Assembly (NCBI GenBank): GCA_041752455.1
Contig: JBGSWL010000022.1
Span: forward strand, 1-25,204
Direction of reading: 5' to 3'
From: JBGSWL01 sp041752455
GTDB taxonomy: Bacteria > Pseudomonadota > Alphaproteobacteria > Rhizobiales > Rhizobiaceae
DNA length: 25,204 nt
The notes beneath the pieces are model-generated. The model was not told where the DNA came from. It did no database searches and saw only the letters and a program-made list of their open reading frames with translations. This document shows positions 1-7,207 of the stretch, piece after piece. A program made the translations under genes and the position numbers. Positions within the stretch are counted from its first letter, which is position 1. Every line of letters begins with the position of its first letter.

Positions 1-549
1 CCAGGCGCCGCCGGTCGCGATCGCAATCGCGATCCAGATTGCATGCTTGGCTGTCCGCAGCGCCAGCTTGCGTGTTGACCACGGGGCAGCGTCCAGCTTC
101 ATGCGCGCGTTGCGGTCGCCTTCGATCCAGCGCTCGACAACGAGGAACAGATCGACCCAGACGGTTTGCGGGCAGGTGTAGCCGCACCATGCGCGTCCTA
201 CTGCGGACGTGACGAGGAACAGGCCGAATCCGGCCATGACCAGCAGCCCGGCAACCAGCCAGAACTCCTGCGGCCAGATCTCGATGAAGAAGAAATAGAA
301 GCGGCGGTTTGCGAGGTCCACCAGCACCGCCTGGTCGGGCGCATAGGGACCGCGATCCCAGCGCAGCCATGGCGTGACGTAGTAGATGCCCAGCGTGACC
401 AGCATGACCAGCCACTTGAACCGCCGGAAGCTGCCCTCGGCGCGCTTGGGGAATATCTTCTTGCGCTTTGCGTAGAGCGGCTGGCGCAGCTTGGCCGAGT
501 TTACGGGCTCGGCGTCGAGCCGTTCTATGGTCGTGCCGCTGTCCAGCAT
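1..549 (-). CDS. ccoG: CcoG, cbb3 oxidase accessory Fe-S protein (N-terminal 183 residues, cut by window edge)
   Basis: Membrane protein of the CcoG/FixG/RdxA family, needed for copper reduction and assembly of cbb3 oxidase. The visible part has the family's N-terminal signature (LDAEPVNSAKLRQPLYA, residues about 11-27), a first membrane segment near 45-60, a second near 95-117, and the typical WCGYTCPQT cysteine motif at residues 121-129. The bacterial-ferredoxin domain expected next lies beyond position 1. The ATG at 549 is chosen by similarity of the N-terminus. It has no good Shine-Dalgarno nearby, and an in-frame GTG at 576 lies 12 bases from AGGAGG (589-594), so the start is uncertain. 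It has its own FNR box upstream and is 164 bases from ccoP, so it probably heads a separate ccoGHIS operon. The family call is secure. Confidence 0.95.
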   Translation of the reverse strand, partial: MLDSGTTIERLDAEPVNSAKLRQPLYAKRKKIFPKRAEGSFRRFKWLVMLVTLGIYYVTPWLRWDRGPYAPDQAVLVDLANRRFYFFFIEIWPQEFWLVAGLLVMAGFGLFLVTSAVGRAWCGYTCPQTVWVDLFLVVERWIEGDRNARMKLDAAPWSTRKLALRTAKHAIWIAIAIATGGAW

Positions 550-566
550 GAACCCGCCGCTTGCTG

Positions 567-594
567 AGGAGGCCACCCCTGGGTGGTGCCTCCT
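567..594 (-). other. Stem-loop in the ccoG leader that buries AGGAGG
   Basis: On the plus strand AGGAGG (567-572) is followed directly by CCACCC (573-578), CT, GGGTGG (581-586), TG and CCTCCT (589-594). The two halves are complementary over 12 bases with a single 2-base bulge. In the ccoG transcript the hairpin would begin a few bases after the start predicted from the FNR box (about 601) and would pair the only good Shine-Dalgarno, AGGAGG, with CCTCCT. It has no T tract, so it is not an obvious terminator. Its function is inferred. Confidence 0.6.
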
Positions 595-607
595 ATCTGA
601 AAGAGCC

Positions 608-649
608 CAGATATGCTTGAGGCGACGCCGACGCCTTGATTCAGGTCAA
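608..649 (-). promoter_or_regulatory. FnrL-type promoter of ccoG
   Basis: TTGAT-TCAG-GTCAA at 636-649 (TTGAC-CTGA-ATCAA on the coding strand) matches the FNR consensus TTGAT-N4-ATCAA at nine of ten bases. A possible -10, TATCTG, lies at 613-608 on the minus strand. It would put the transcript start near 601, about 41 bases from the box centre, the class II activator spacing. fnrL lies in the same window and cco genes are standard FNR/FixK targets. Confidence 0.75.
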
Positions 650-672
650 GGCGCTTGAGGGCACGTAACTGC

Positions 673-690
673 CCCAGGCATTCGCCTGGG
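673..690 (-). terminator. Hairpin after ccoP, possible terminator or 3' stabiliser
   Basis: A perfect inverted repeat, CCCAGGC-ATTC-GCCTGGG, lies 24 bases beyond the ccoP stop on the coding strand. It has no T-rich tail, so intrinsic termination is not certain. It may mark the 3' end of ccoNOQP and separate it from the ccoG promoter just downstream. Confidence 0.5.
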
Positions 691-713
691 TGGCTCTCAA
701 TTGTACCCCTGGT

Positions 714-1577
714 CTATTCGCCGCCGCCCAGCGAATGCACATAGACCGCAAGTTCCTTGACCGTCGTATCGCCCAGACGACCGGCCCATGACGGCATGAC
801 GCCGTTGCGAGGCGCGCGGATCTGGCGGATGATTTCGTCTTCGGTCGATCCATAGAGCCAGATTGCGTCGGTCAGATTCGGCGCGCCGAGCTCACGGTTG
901 CCCTTGCCGGTTTCCCCGTGGCAAACGGCGCAATTTGCTGCAAAGAGCTGCGCGCCATCGCCGACAGCCGCCACATCTTCGGTATTGCCTGACAGCGACC
1001 GCACGTAGAGTGCGATTTCCTTGATTTGCGCCGGCTCGAGCATTTCGCCGAAGGCAGGCATCTCGGAAATCCGCGTCTGATCGTCTTCCGCGAAGCGAAT
1101 GCCATGCGCGATGGTCGCCCTGATCTCATCGGGCTTGCCGCCCCAGAGCCAGTCGTCATCGTTGAGATTGGGATAGCCGGCGGATCCAACGGCGCCCGTT
1201 CCGTGGCACTGGATGCAGTTGACCTTGAACGCCGCGGCGCCAGCCGCGCTCGCGAACTGGCGCAGCGTATCGTCGGCAAGAATCTGGTCTACCGTGCTTG
1301 CCTCGACGGCCGCGACATAGTCGCGTTTGGCTTCTTGCGCGGCAGCCAGTTCTTTCTTGATCTCGCCGCGGCTCGAATAGCCGAGCATGCCGCCGGTGGC
1401 TGAACTGATCAGAGGCCATGCCGGGTAGGCGATCGTATAGGCGAGCGCCCAGACGATTGTCGCGTAGAAGGTCCACACCCACCATCGCGGCAGCGGATTG
1501 TTCAATTCCTTGATGCCGTCCCATTCGTGTCCGGTGGTGTCGACGCCGGAGACTTCGTCGATTTCTTTTCCGCTCAT
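714..1577 (-). CDS. ccoP: CcoP, dihaem cytochrome c subunit of cbb3 oxidase (287 aa)
   Basis: Membrane-anchored dihaem cytochrome c that passes electrons through CcoO to the CcoN active site at the periplasmic face. It shows the CcoP N-terminus (HEWDGIKELNNPLPRWWVW, residues 17-35), one membrane segment at about 33-58, and two class I cytochrome c domains. Haem motifs are CIQCH at 121-125 and CAVCH at 216-220. Probable axial methionines are in SEMPAFG (M173) and VMPSW (M261). The length is normal for the family. The start ATG overlaps the ccoQ stop by four bases (ATGA), so translation is coupled. It is the last gene of ccoNOQP and is followed by a hairpin. Confidence 0.97.
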   Translation of the reverse strand: MSGKEIDEVSGVDTTGHEWDGIKELNNPLPRWWVWTFYATIVWALAYTIAYPAWPLISSATGGMLGYSSRGEIKKELAAAQEAKRDYVAAVEASTVDQILADDTLRQFASAAGAAAFKVNCIQCHGTGAVGSAGYPNLNDDDWLWGGKPDEIRATIAHGIRFAEDDQTRISEMPAFGEMLEPAQIKEIALYVRSLSGNTEDVAAVGDGAQLFAANCAVCHGETGKGNRELGAPNLTDAIWLYGSTEDEIIRQIRAPRNGVMPSWAGRLGDTTVKELAVYVHSLGGGE

Positions 1578-1744
1578 GGGCGTGAATCCGGCTTGTCGTC
1601 GTTGAGGGGAATGTTGGCTGCGCGGTCGGCCGATGACTTGCCGCCCGGCCTGAAGGCGAACACGACGATGCCGAAAAAGAAGAGCGTCATGCCAAGAAGC
1701 GCCCAGCTGTCGGCGAAGTGGCGCATGGCGGTGTAGGTTTCCAT
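1574..1744 (-). CDS. ccoQ: CcoQ, small membrane subunit of cbb3 oxidase (56 aa)
   Basis: Single-helix subunit that stabilises the cbb3 complex and, in Rhodobacter, takes part in oxygen signalling. It reads METYTAMRHFADSW followed by one hydrophobic helix (about residues 15-31, ALLGMTLFFFGIVVFAF) and a polar tail. The ATG at 1744 is chosen over an upstream TTG at 1756 because GAGGAG lies five bases before it and the TTG overlaps the ccoO stop. It sits between ccoO and ccoP, overlapping ccoP by four bases. The family is short and variable, so position and the FRPG motif after the helix carry most of the identification. Confidence 0.93.
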   Translation of the reverse strand: METYTAMRHFADSWALLGMTLFFFGIVVFAFRPGGKSSADRAANIPLNDDKPDSRP

Positions 1745-1752
1745 TTCACTCC

Positions 1753-2487
1753 TCAACGGTAGCCGGCGGTTTCGTCGTAGGTCGAGAAGTCGACCAGCGT
1801 GCCGAGCATCTGGAGATAGGCAACGAGAGCGTCCATCTCGGTCAGTGCCTGTGGGTTGCCGTCGAAATCGCCGAGCTTGGCTTTCGGATAGCGCGCCAGG
1901 ACGCCGGAGGTGTCCGCGTTCGGGTCCGCCTGTGCCTTGAGATCGGCGACGGCCTCGGCAATCATCTCATCGGTGTAGGGAACACCGACGCGTGCGTTGG
2001 CGACGAGGTGCGTGGAAAAGCCCCTGACGTCGAGCGGCGCATCCTTGAGGAACGAATAGCTCGGCATGATGGATTCCGGCACCACCGAGCGCGGCTCGAC
2101 CAGATGCTGGACATGCCATTCGTTGGAATAGCGGTCGCCGACGCGCGCCAGGTCCGGCCCGGAGCGCTTGGACCCCCACTGGAACGGATGGTCGTACATC
2201 GACTCCGCGGCAAGGCTGTAATGGCCGTAGCGCTCGACCTCGTCGCGGAATGGACGGATCATTTGGCTATGGCAGACGTAGCAACCCTCGCGGATGTAGA
2301 TGTCGCGGCCTGCCAGTTCGAGCGGTGAGTAGGGTCGCATGCCCTCGACCTTCTCGATCGTATTTTCGAGGTAGAAGAGCGGCGCGATCTCGACAATCCC
2401 GCCGATGGTCACGACCACCAGCGAGGTTGCAAGGAGCAGCGTCGCGTTCGTCTCGAAGATCTTGTGCTTGCTCAATAGGGAAGCCAT
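1753..2487 (-). CDS. ccoO: CcoO, monohaem cytochrome c subunit of cbb3 oxidase (244 aa)
   Basis: Membrane-anchored cytochrome c that relays electrons from CcoP to CcoN. An N-terminal anchor lies at about residues 15-38. The family block EGMRPYSPLELAGRDIY precedes the haem-binding CYVCH at 69-73, then HSQMIRPFRDEVERYGHYS. A probable methionine ligand is in IMPSYSFL near residue 141. The start ATG has GGAG eight bases upstream and follows the ccoN stop by 12 bases. It is of normal length. It belongs to the ccoNOQP operon driven from the FNR box near 4222. Confidence 0.97.
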   Translation of the reverse strand: MASLLSKHKIFETNATLLLATSLVVVTIGGIVEIAPLFYLENTIEKVEGMRPYSPLELAGRDIYIREGCYVCHSQMIRPFRDEVERYGHYSLAAESMYDHPFQWGSKRSGPDLARVGDRYSNEWHVQHLVEPRSVVPESIMPSYSFLKDAPLDVRGFSTHLVANARVGVPYTDEMIAEAVADLKAQADPNADTSGVLARYPKAKLGDFDGNPQALTEMDALVAYLQMLGTLVDFSTYDETAGYR

Positions 2488-2499
2488 TGGTCCTGCTCC

Positions 2500-4113
2500 T
2501 TATTCTGCGGGTGCAAGACGTGTCGCTTCGGCGCCCATCGGGGCTTCCGCCCGGACGTCTCCGCGAATGGTCTTGTAGATGTTGAATGCCATCACGAGTG
2601 CACCGAGCAGGTATAGAGCCCCGCCGAGCACGCGCAGCACGTAGTAGGGATGCATGGCCGCGACCGATTCCGCGAAGGAGTAGACGAGGTATCCCTGGGC
2701 ATCGTATTCACGCCACATCAGGCCCTGCATGATGCCGGAAACCCACATGACGGCGGCGTAGATCACGATCCCGAGCGTCGCCAGCCAGAAGTGCCAGTTG
2801 ACGAGCCGCAGGCTGTAGAGCCGCTGGCGGTGCCACAGTTTCGGGACGAGGAAGTAGATCGCGCCGAAGGACACCATGCCAACCCAGCCGAGCGCACCTG
2901 AATGCACATGCCCGATGGTCCAGTCGGTGTAGTGGCTGAGCGCGTTGACGGCCTTGATCGACATCATCGGGCCTTCGAAAGTCGACATGCCGTAGAAGGC
3001 AACCGCGATCACCATCATGCGCAGGATCGGATCGGTGCGCAGCTTGTCCCAGGCGCCCGACAGGGTCATCAGGCCGTTGATCATGCCACCCCAGGACGGC
3101 ATCCACAGCATGATGGAGAAGACCATGCCGAGTGTCTGCGCCCAGTCCGGCAGCGCCGTGTAGTGCAGGTGGTGCGGGCCGGCCCAGATGTAGAGGAAGA
3201 TCAGCGCCCAGAAGTGGATGATCGACAGGCGGTAGGAGTAGACCGGGCGACCGGCCTGTTTGGGCACGAAGTAGTACATCATGCCGAGGAACCCGGCGGT
3301 CAGGAAGAAGCCGACGGCGTTGTGGCCGTACCACCACTGGGTCAGTGCATCCTGCACGCCAGCGAAGGCCGAGTAGGACTTGGCGCCGAGGAACGAGACC
3401 GGAATGGCCATGTTGTGGACCAGATGCAGCATCGCGATCGTCACGATGAACGACAGGTAGAACCAGTTCGCCACATAGATGTGGGGTTCCTTGCGCTTCA
3501 TCAGCGTGCCGAAGAAGACGAGCAGGTAGGCGACCCAGACAACCGTGAGAAAGAGGTCGACGTACCATTCCGGCTCGGCATATTCGCGGCCCTGCGATAT
3601 ACCCAGCAGGTAACCGGTTGCGGCCATGACGATGAACAGCTGGTAGCCCCAGAAGACAAACCAGGCGAGATCGCCGCCGAACAGGCGGGCGCGGGTGGTG
3701 CGCTGGACGACATAGAAAGAGGTCGCAATCAGCGCGTTGCCGCCGAACGCGAAAATCACGGCAGAGGTATGAAGAGGACGCAACCGGCCGAAATTGAACC
3801 AAGGCTCGATGTTGAGTTCGGGCCATGCAAGCTGGGATGCAACGATCACGCCGACCAGGAAGCCGACGACCCCCCAGAACATGGTTGCGATGGTGCCGTA
3901 GCGTACCGGGCCGTCCATGTAGTGCGACTCGTCGGCCTTCGTGGTTGCAGGCGCGTACTGCATGTTGCGCAGCAGCACGACGGTCGAGCCGAGCAGCACT
4001 GCGGTCAAGACCCACATATGGATCTGAAACTGTTGGTCTTGGGCAAACGCGGCTCCGAGCAGCGCCACGAAGGCACCGATCCCAAGCAGCAAGGCCCAGC
4101 TTGCGTTCCTCAT
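2500..4113 (-). CDS. ccoN: CcoN, catalytic haem-copper subunit of cbb3 oxidase (537 aa)
   Basis: Proton-pumping, high-affinity oxygen reductase subunit (C-family haem-copper oxidase) in the inner membrane. The probable low-spin haem b ligands are H115 (RPLHTSAVIF) and H404. H402 in GHVHSGALGW would bind haem b3. CuB would be held by H264 (WWYGHNAVGF), H314 and H315 (GPHHLHY), and Y308 fits the cross-linked tyrosine of this family. The N-terminal extra helix (about 5-24) is usual for the longer rhizobial-type CcoN. The ATG at 4113 is preferred to the non-preferred site at 4146 because GAGAGGAAA stands just before it. First gene of ccoNOQP; its leader carries a short hairpin. Confidence 0.97.
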   Translation of the reverse strand: MRNASWALLLGIGAFVALLGAAFAQDQQFQIHMWVLTAVLLGSTVVLLRNMQYAPATTKADESHYMDGPVRYGTIATMFWGVVGFLVGVIVASQLAWPELNIEPWFNFGRLRPLHTSAVIFAFGGNALIATSFYVVQRTTRARLFGGDLAWFVFWGYQLFIVMAATGYLLGISQGREYAEPEWYVDLFLTVVWVAYLLVFFGTLMKRKEPHIYVANWFYLSFIVTIAMLHLVHNMAIPVSFLGAKSYSAFAGVQDALTQWWYGHNAVGFFLTAGFLGMMYYFVPKQAGRPVYSYRLSIIHFWALIFLYIWAGPHHLHYTALPDWAQTLGMVFSIMLWMPSWGGMINGLMTLSGAWDKLRTDPILRMMVIAVAFYGMSTFEGPMMSIKAVNALSHYTDWTIGHVHSGALGWVGMVSFGAIYFLVPKLWHRQRLYSLRLVNWHFWLATLGIVIYAAVMWVSGIMQGLMWREYDAQGYLVYSFAESVAAMHPYYVLRVLGGALYLLGALVMAFNIYKTIRGDVRAEAPMGAEATRLAPAE

Positions 4114-4163
4114 TGGATTTCCTCTCGCTTCTGTCGATGGGCGCAATTTCAGCGCACACGCAC

Positions 4164-4179
4164 CCCGGACTCTGCCGGG
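4164..4179 (-). other. Short hairpin at the predicted 5' end of the ccoN transcript
   Basis: The inverted repeat CCCGG-ACTCTG-CCGGG begins within a few bases of the ccoN transcript start expected at about 4181 from the spacing of the FNR box. A 5'-end stem of this kind could stabilise the mRNA. The stem is only five base pairs, so the call is tentative. Confidence 0.3.
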
Positions 4180-4215
4180 CCAAAGCCTAGTTGCCAGTCG
4201 GGCTTGTTTTGCGCT

Positions 4216-4258
4216 TTGATCTTGATCAAGGCATGCCCGGTGAAGGTCACGCTACTTT
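4216..4258. promoter_or_regulatory. Perfect FNR box shared by ccoNOQP and the hemerythrin-hemN operon
   Basis: TTGAT-CTTG-ATCAA at 4216-4229 is an exact FNR palindrome, the only one in the window. In the plus direction a -10-like TACTTT lies at 4253-4258. It predicts a start at about 4264-4265, which places the box centre near -42, the class II position, and leaves a leader of about 40 bases before the hemerythrin gene. In the minus direction the same spacing predicts a ccoN start near 4181, but the -10 there is poor. One box could serve both divergent operons. Confidence 0.85.
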
Positions 4259-4304
4259 TGGATCTGCGATGGCGGCCTAAGCGCGCGCCGGTACAGGATT
4301 GGTG

Positions 4305-4844
4305 ATGGACAAACGCCGGCGAAGCAACTTTCCCTCCAGCGACGCTGGTCAGACAGGGACCGGCTACCTGTCCGGCGAACCGGTGACTGATCTCGGCCTC
4401 GAACAGTTGATCGGGACATTGGAGCATCACCTGAACGTGCAGCACAACCTCTGCTGTGCGCTTGAAAGCATTGCCGACGGCCTTCCCGGCGAAGTGCGCA
4501 ACGACGATTGCCTCGCCATCGCCCGCAGCATTCACCCGATCATCCATCGCAGCCATGTGTTCGAGGAGACGGTTCTCTTCCCGGTGCTGCGGCAACGCTG
4601 CGCCGGCGAAGCGCATCTTGCAGACACGCTGGACCGCCTGCTTGGCGAGCACTGGGAAGACCAGTCGTTTGCCGAGGAAGTGCGCCACGAACTCGTCGAC
4701 TACGTTGCCGGTCAAGACGCAGCCAATGTCGAGAAACTGGCGTACATGCTGCGCGGCTTTTTTGCGGGCCTGCGTCGGCACATCGCATTTGAACGCGAGC
4801 ATCTCATCCCGATGCTGCGTCGCGCCACAAGGACCTTGGCCTGA
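4305..4844 (+). CDS. Hemerythrin-like HHE-domain protein (179 aa) coupled to hemN
   Basis: Predicted cytoplasmic four-helix protein of the hemerythrin HHE cation-binding family, which holds a non-haem di-iron centre able to bind oxygen or nitric oxide. Candidate iron ligands are H41/H42 and H47 in the first helix, H81/H84 and E88 in HRSHVFEETVLFPVL, H116 (EHW), and H159 with E163/E165 in the last helix (HIAFEREHLIPML). The ATG at 4305 has AGGA six bases upstream and is preferred to the TTG and GTG just before it. Its stop shares one base with the hemN start (TGATG), so the two are translationally coupled and follow the perfect FNR box. A role in oxygen/NO sensing or in protecting or supplying iron to HemN is inference. 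Confidence 0.85.
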   Translation: MDKRRRSNFPSSDAGQTGTGYLSGEPVTDLGLEQLIGTLEHHLNVQHNLCCALESIADGLPGEVRNDDCLAIARSIHPIIHRSHVFEETVLFPVLRQRCAGEAHLADTLDRLLGEHWEDQSFAEEVRHELVDYVAGQDAANVEKLAYMLRGFFAGLRRHIAFEREHLIPMLRRATRTLA

Positions 4845-6217
4845 TGAATGTTGTCGTGAGGCCCGATCTGGCGCGGCTGATGTCCGAGCGCGGCGGTGCC
4901 GTTCCCCGGTACACAAGCTATCCGACCGCACCGCATTTTGCTGCGACCGTCGGGCCGGCCGTCATGGATGATCTGATCGCGGCGATCACCCCCGACGAGC
5001 CGGTTTCGATCTATCTGCATGTGCCGTTCTGCGACCGGCTTTGCTGGTTCTGCGGCTGCAACACCAAGCACACGCTGAAATACGGGCCGGTGGAGGCCTA
5101 TGTCGACACGGTGCTTGCGGAAATTGCGCTGCTCGGCACCCGCATCGGCTTTCGCCCGCTTGCCGGCCAAATCCATCTCGGCGGGGGATCGCCGAGCATG
5201 CTCCGGTCGACCGATTTGGCGCGGCTCGGCGCTGCGCTCGGTGAAGTCTTCAAGATCAGCGCGACAACCGAGATCAGTGTCGAGATCGATCCGTCCGATG
5301 TCACGCCCGATACGCTGGACGGCTTGCGCCGCCTCGGCGTCACGCGCATCAGCGTCGGCGTCCAGGACTTTGATCCGGCCGTGCAGAAGGCCATCAACCG
5401 GCCGCAGACTTTCGAACAGACGCGCGACGTGATCGAAGCGGTGCGCGCGAGCGGCGTGCGCTCGGTCAATGTCGACGCGCTTTATGGGTTGCCGTTGCAG
5501 ACGACTGAGCGGTTGGAGCGGACAATCGATCAAGTCCTGACCCTTTCGCCGGATCGCATCGCGCTCTTTGGCTATGCCCATGTGCCTTGGGTCAAGAAAC
5601 ACCAGACGATGATCCGCGATGCGGATCTGCCGGACATGGAAGCGCGTTTTGTGCAGGCGCAAGGCGCTGAAGCGCGGTTGCTGGCCGCCGGTTATGACAA
5701 GATCGGCATCGACCATTTTGCCAAGCCCGGGGACACGCTGGCGATCGCGGCGCGCGGCGGCCATTTGCGGCGCAATTTCCAGGGTTACACGACCGATACC
5801 TGTCCGGTTCTGATCCCGCTTGGCGGCTCGTCGATCGGCGCGTTTTCCGGCGGGTTCGTCCAGAATGAAGTGGCGACCGGCCAGTATGTCGAAGCGGTGA
5901 ACGCCGGACGCTTGCCCGCATCACGCGGCTACGCGATGACCGAGGATGACCGGGTGCGCGCGTTCATGATCGAGCGCCTGATGTGCGATTTCAATATCGA
6001 TTTTGCTGCCGTCGAGCAGCGCTTCGGCGCGGAGCGGGCCCGCCCCTACATCGATGAGATGCAGGCGATCGCGGACGCAGACACAGACGGGCTTTGTGGT
6101 GCTGATGGAGACAGCTTCTTCATTCCGGACGATGCAAGGGCGTTTACCCGCCTCGTCGCATCGCGGTTCGACGCCTATCTGGCGCAATCCGGTTTCCGGT
6201 ATTCGAAGGCGGTCTGA
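4844..6217 (+). CDS. hemN: Oxygen-independent coproporphyrinogen III oxidase, HemN (457 aa)
   Basis: Radical SAM enzyme that decarboxylates coproporphyrinogen III to protoporphyrinogen IX without oxygen, feeding both haem and bacteriochlorophyll. The [4Fe-4S]/SAM motif is C63-DRL-C67-WF-C70-G-C72 after IYLHVPFC, the form with a fourth cysteine seen in true HemN rather than HemW. Other marks are YTSYPTAPHF (23-32), the SAM-binding HLGGGSPS, VEIDP, and QDFDPAVQKAINRPQ. The C-terminal HemN domain is present and the length is normal. It overlaps the hemerythrin-like gene by one base. It is convergent with fnrL (18 bases apart) with no clear terminator between. FnrL control is expected from the box at 4216. 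Confidence 0.97.
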   Translation: MNVVVRPDLARLMSERGGAVPRYTSYPTAPHFAATVGPAVMDDLIAAITPDEPVSIYLHVPFCDRLCWFCGCNTKHTLKYGPVEAYVDTVLAEIALLGTRIGFRPLAGQIHLGGGSPSMLRSTDLARLGAALGEVFKISATTEISVEIDPSDVTPDTLDGLRRLGVTRISVGVQDFDPAVQKAINRPQTFEQTRDVIEAVRASGVRSVNVDALYGLPLQTTERLERTIDQVLTLSPDRIALFGYAHVPWVKKHQTMIRDADLPDMEARFVQAQGAEARLLAAGYDKIGIDHFAKPGDTLAIAARGGHLRRNFQGYTTDTCPVLIPLGGSSIGAFSGGFVQNEVATGQYVEAVNAGRLPASRGYAMTEDDRVRAFMIERLMCDFNIDFAAVEQRFGAERARPYIDEMQAIADADTDGLCGADGDSFFIPDDARAFTRLVASRFDAYLAQSGFRYSKAV

Positions 6218-6235
6218 ACTTCAGGCGGAACAGCC

Positions 6236-6994
6236 TTACTGCTCGCTCTCGCAGGCATCACGCAGGCGCGCGAGCGACGGGACGATCACTGTCCGGTTGT
6301 TTTCAAGTTCGATCACGCCAGCCTTGCGTAACTTGGTGACCTGACGGCTGACGGTTTCGATCGTCAGGCCGAGAAAATCGGCAATTTCCAGACGCTTGAG
6401 CGGCAGTTCGAAGCGGATCACATGCCCGGCCGTATCGAGCTCCGGGTCGATGTGGGACGCGATCAGGTAGAGGAAACTTGCCACCTTTTCGGTCGCGGTC
6501 TTGCGTCCGAGTGTCAGCATCCAGTCGCGCGCTTCATCGAGTTCCTTGAGCGTCTGCTCGTGCAGAGCGTGCTCGAGTTCAGGCGCGGTGCGGGCGAGAT
6601 CCTCGATGACGGATTTCGGAAACGAGCAAACGCGCACGTCGGTTGCGGCTTCCGCCGAATAGTTGCTCTGGTGCGAGAAGATGCGGCCGAGAAAATCCGG
6701 CGCAAACTGCAGACCGACGATCTGCTGGCGTCCATCGGCCATCAGCTTGGTCAACTTGACGACGCCGCTCAGGATGTTGGCGTAGGTGTGGATGTCATCG
6801 CCGACCGATATCATTTCGCTCTGGCTGCGATAGACATGTTTGGTGGTGTGTTTGGAAAGCTGGACCAACTGGTCGGGTCTGAGGGAACCGCAAACCCCCT
6901 TATGGCGTGCTTCGCAGGCTCTGCAGACAGCAGGGACATCCGAGTTATGAACGTCAAGGCGCACGGCACGCGGCCTGTTCGCTGAAGACTCCAT
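6236..6994 (-). CDS. fnrL: FnrL, Fe-S oxygen-sensing CRP/FNR-family activator (252 aa)
   Basis: Global anaerobic regulator whose oxygen-labile [4Fe-4S] cluster allows dimerisation and DNA binding. Candidate cluster cysteines are C24, C27, C35 (C-x2-C-x7-C) and C123 (VRVCSFP). The cNMP-type beta barrel covers about 40-130, the dimer helix about 132-165, and the helix-turn-helix about 200-227 (EIADFLGLTIETVSRQ). In the recognition helix E213, S216 and R217 give the E-xx-SR pattern that reads TTGAT half-sites, matching the boxes found at 636 and 4216. The ATG at 6994 has GGGAG nine bases upstream. It points away from hemN's 3' end and no FNR box precedes it, so autoregulation is not evident. Confidence 0.95.
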   Translation of the reverse strand: MESSANRPRAVRLDVHNSDVPAVCRACEARHKGVCGSLRPDQLVQLSKHTTKHVYRSQSEMISVGDDIHTYANILSGVVKLTKLMADGRQQIVGLQFAPDFLGRIFSHQSNYSAEAATDVRVCSFPKSVIEDLARTAPELEHALHEQTLKELDEARDWMLTLGRKTATEKVASFLYLIASHIDPELDTAGHVIRFELPLKRLEIADFLGLTIETVSRQVTKLRKAGVIELENNRTVIVPSLARLRDACESEQ

Positions 6995-7092
6995 CAGGTT
7001 AGTCTCCCGATCCCACCAATGCTGTCATTTACCAGCGCATCCACCCCTGCGCAAACGGCAAGCTTGCTGCCCTTCTAGACGACAAACCGATG

Positions 7093-7108
7093 ATGCCAAC
7101 TGTGGCAT
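7093..7108. promoter_or_regulatory. Palindrome in the fnrL upstream region, possible operator
   Basis: ATGCCA-ACTG-TGGCAT is a perfect 6+4+6 inverted repeat in the 213-base gap between the putA stop and fnrL. Read toward fnrL it lies in the spacer of a possible promoter: TTGAAA (7117-7112), 17 bases, CATCAT. It matches neither the FNR nor the PpsR consensus. Apart from this I see nothing clear in 6995-7207, except a short AAGCTT-centred palindrome near 7058. Confidence 0.35.
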
Positions 7109-7207
7109 AGTGTTTCAAGCGCCATGTGGCCGACGCGACTCCCAATGTTTTCGTCAACGGGGAAAGGATCAAGGGCGATTGTCAATCTCAAGCGACGGTA
7201 ACAGGTG

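Noticed and set aside
2902..4305. Long open frame on the plus strand opposite ccoN (467 codons)
   Set aside because: It lies antisense to a certain oxidase gene. Its product is rich in H, R, D and Q as expected from a frame shadow in GC-rich DNA, with no recognisable motif.
6218..6235. Terminator between convergent hemN and fnrL
   Set aside because: The 18-base gap has no stem or T tract that I can see.
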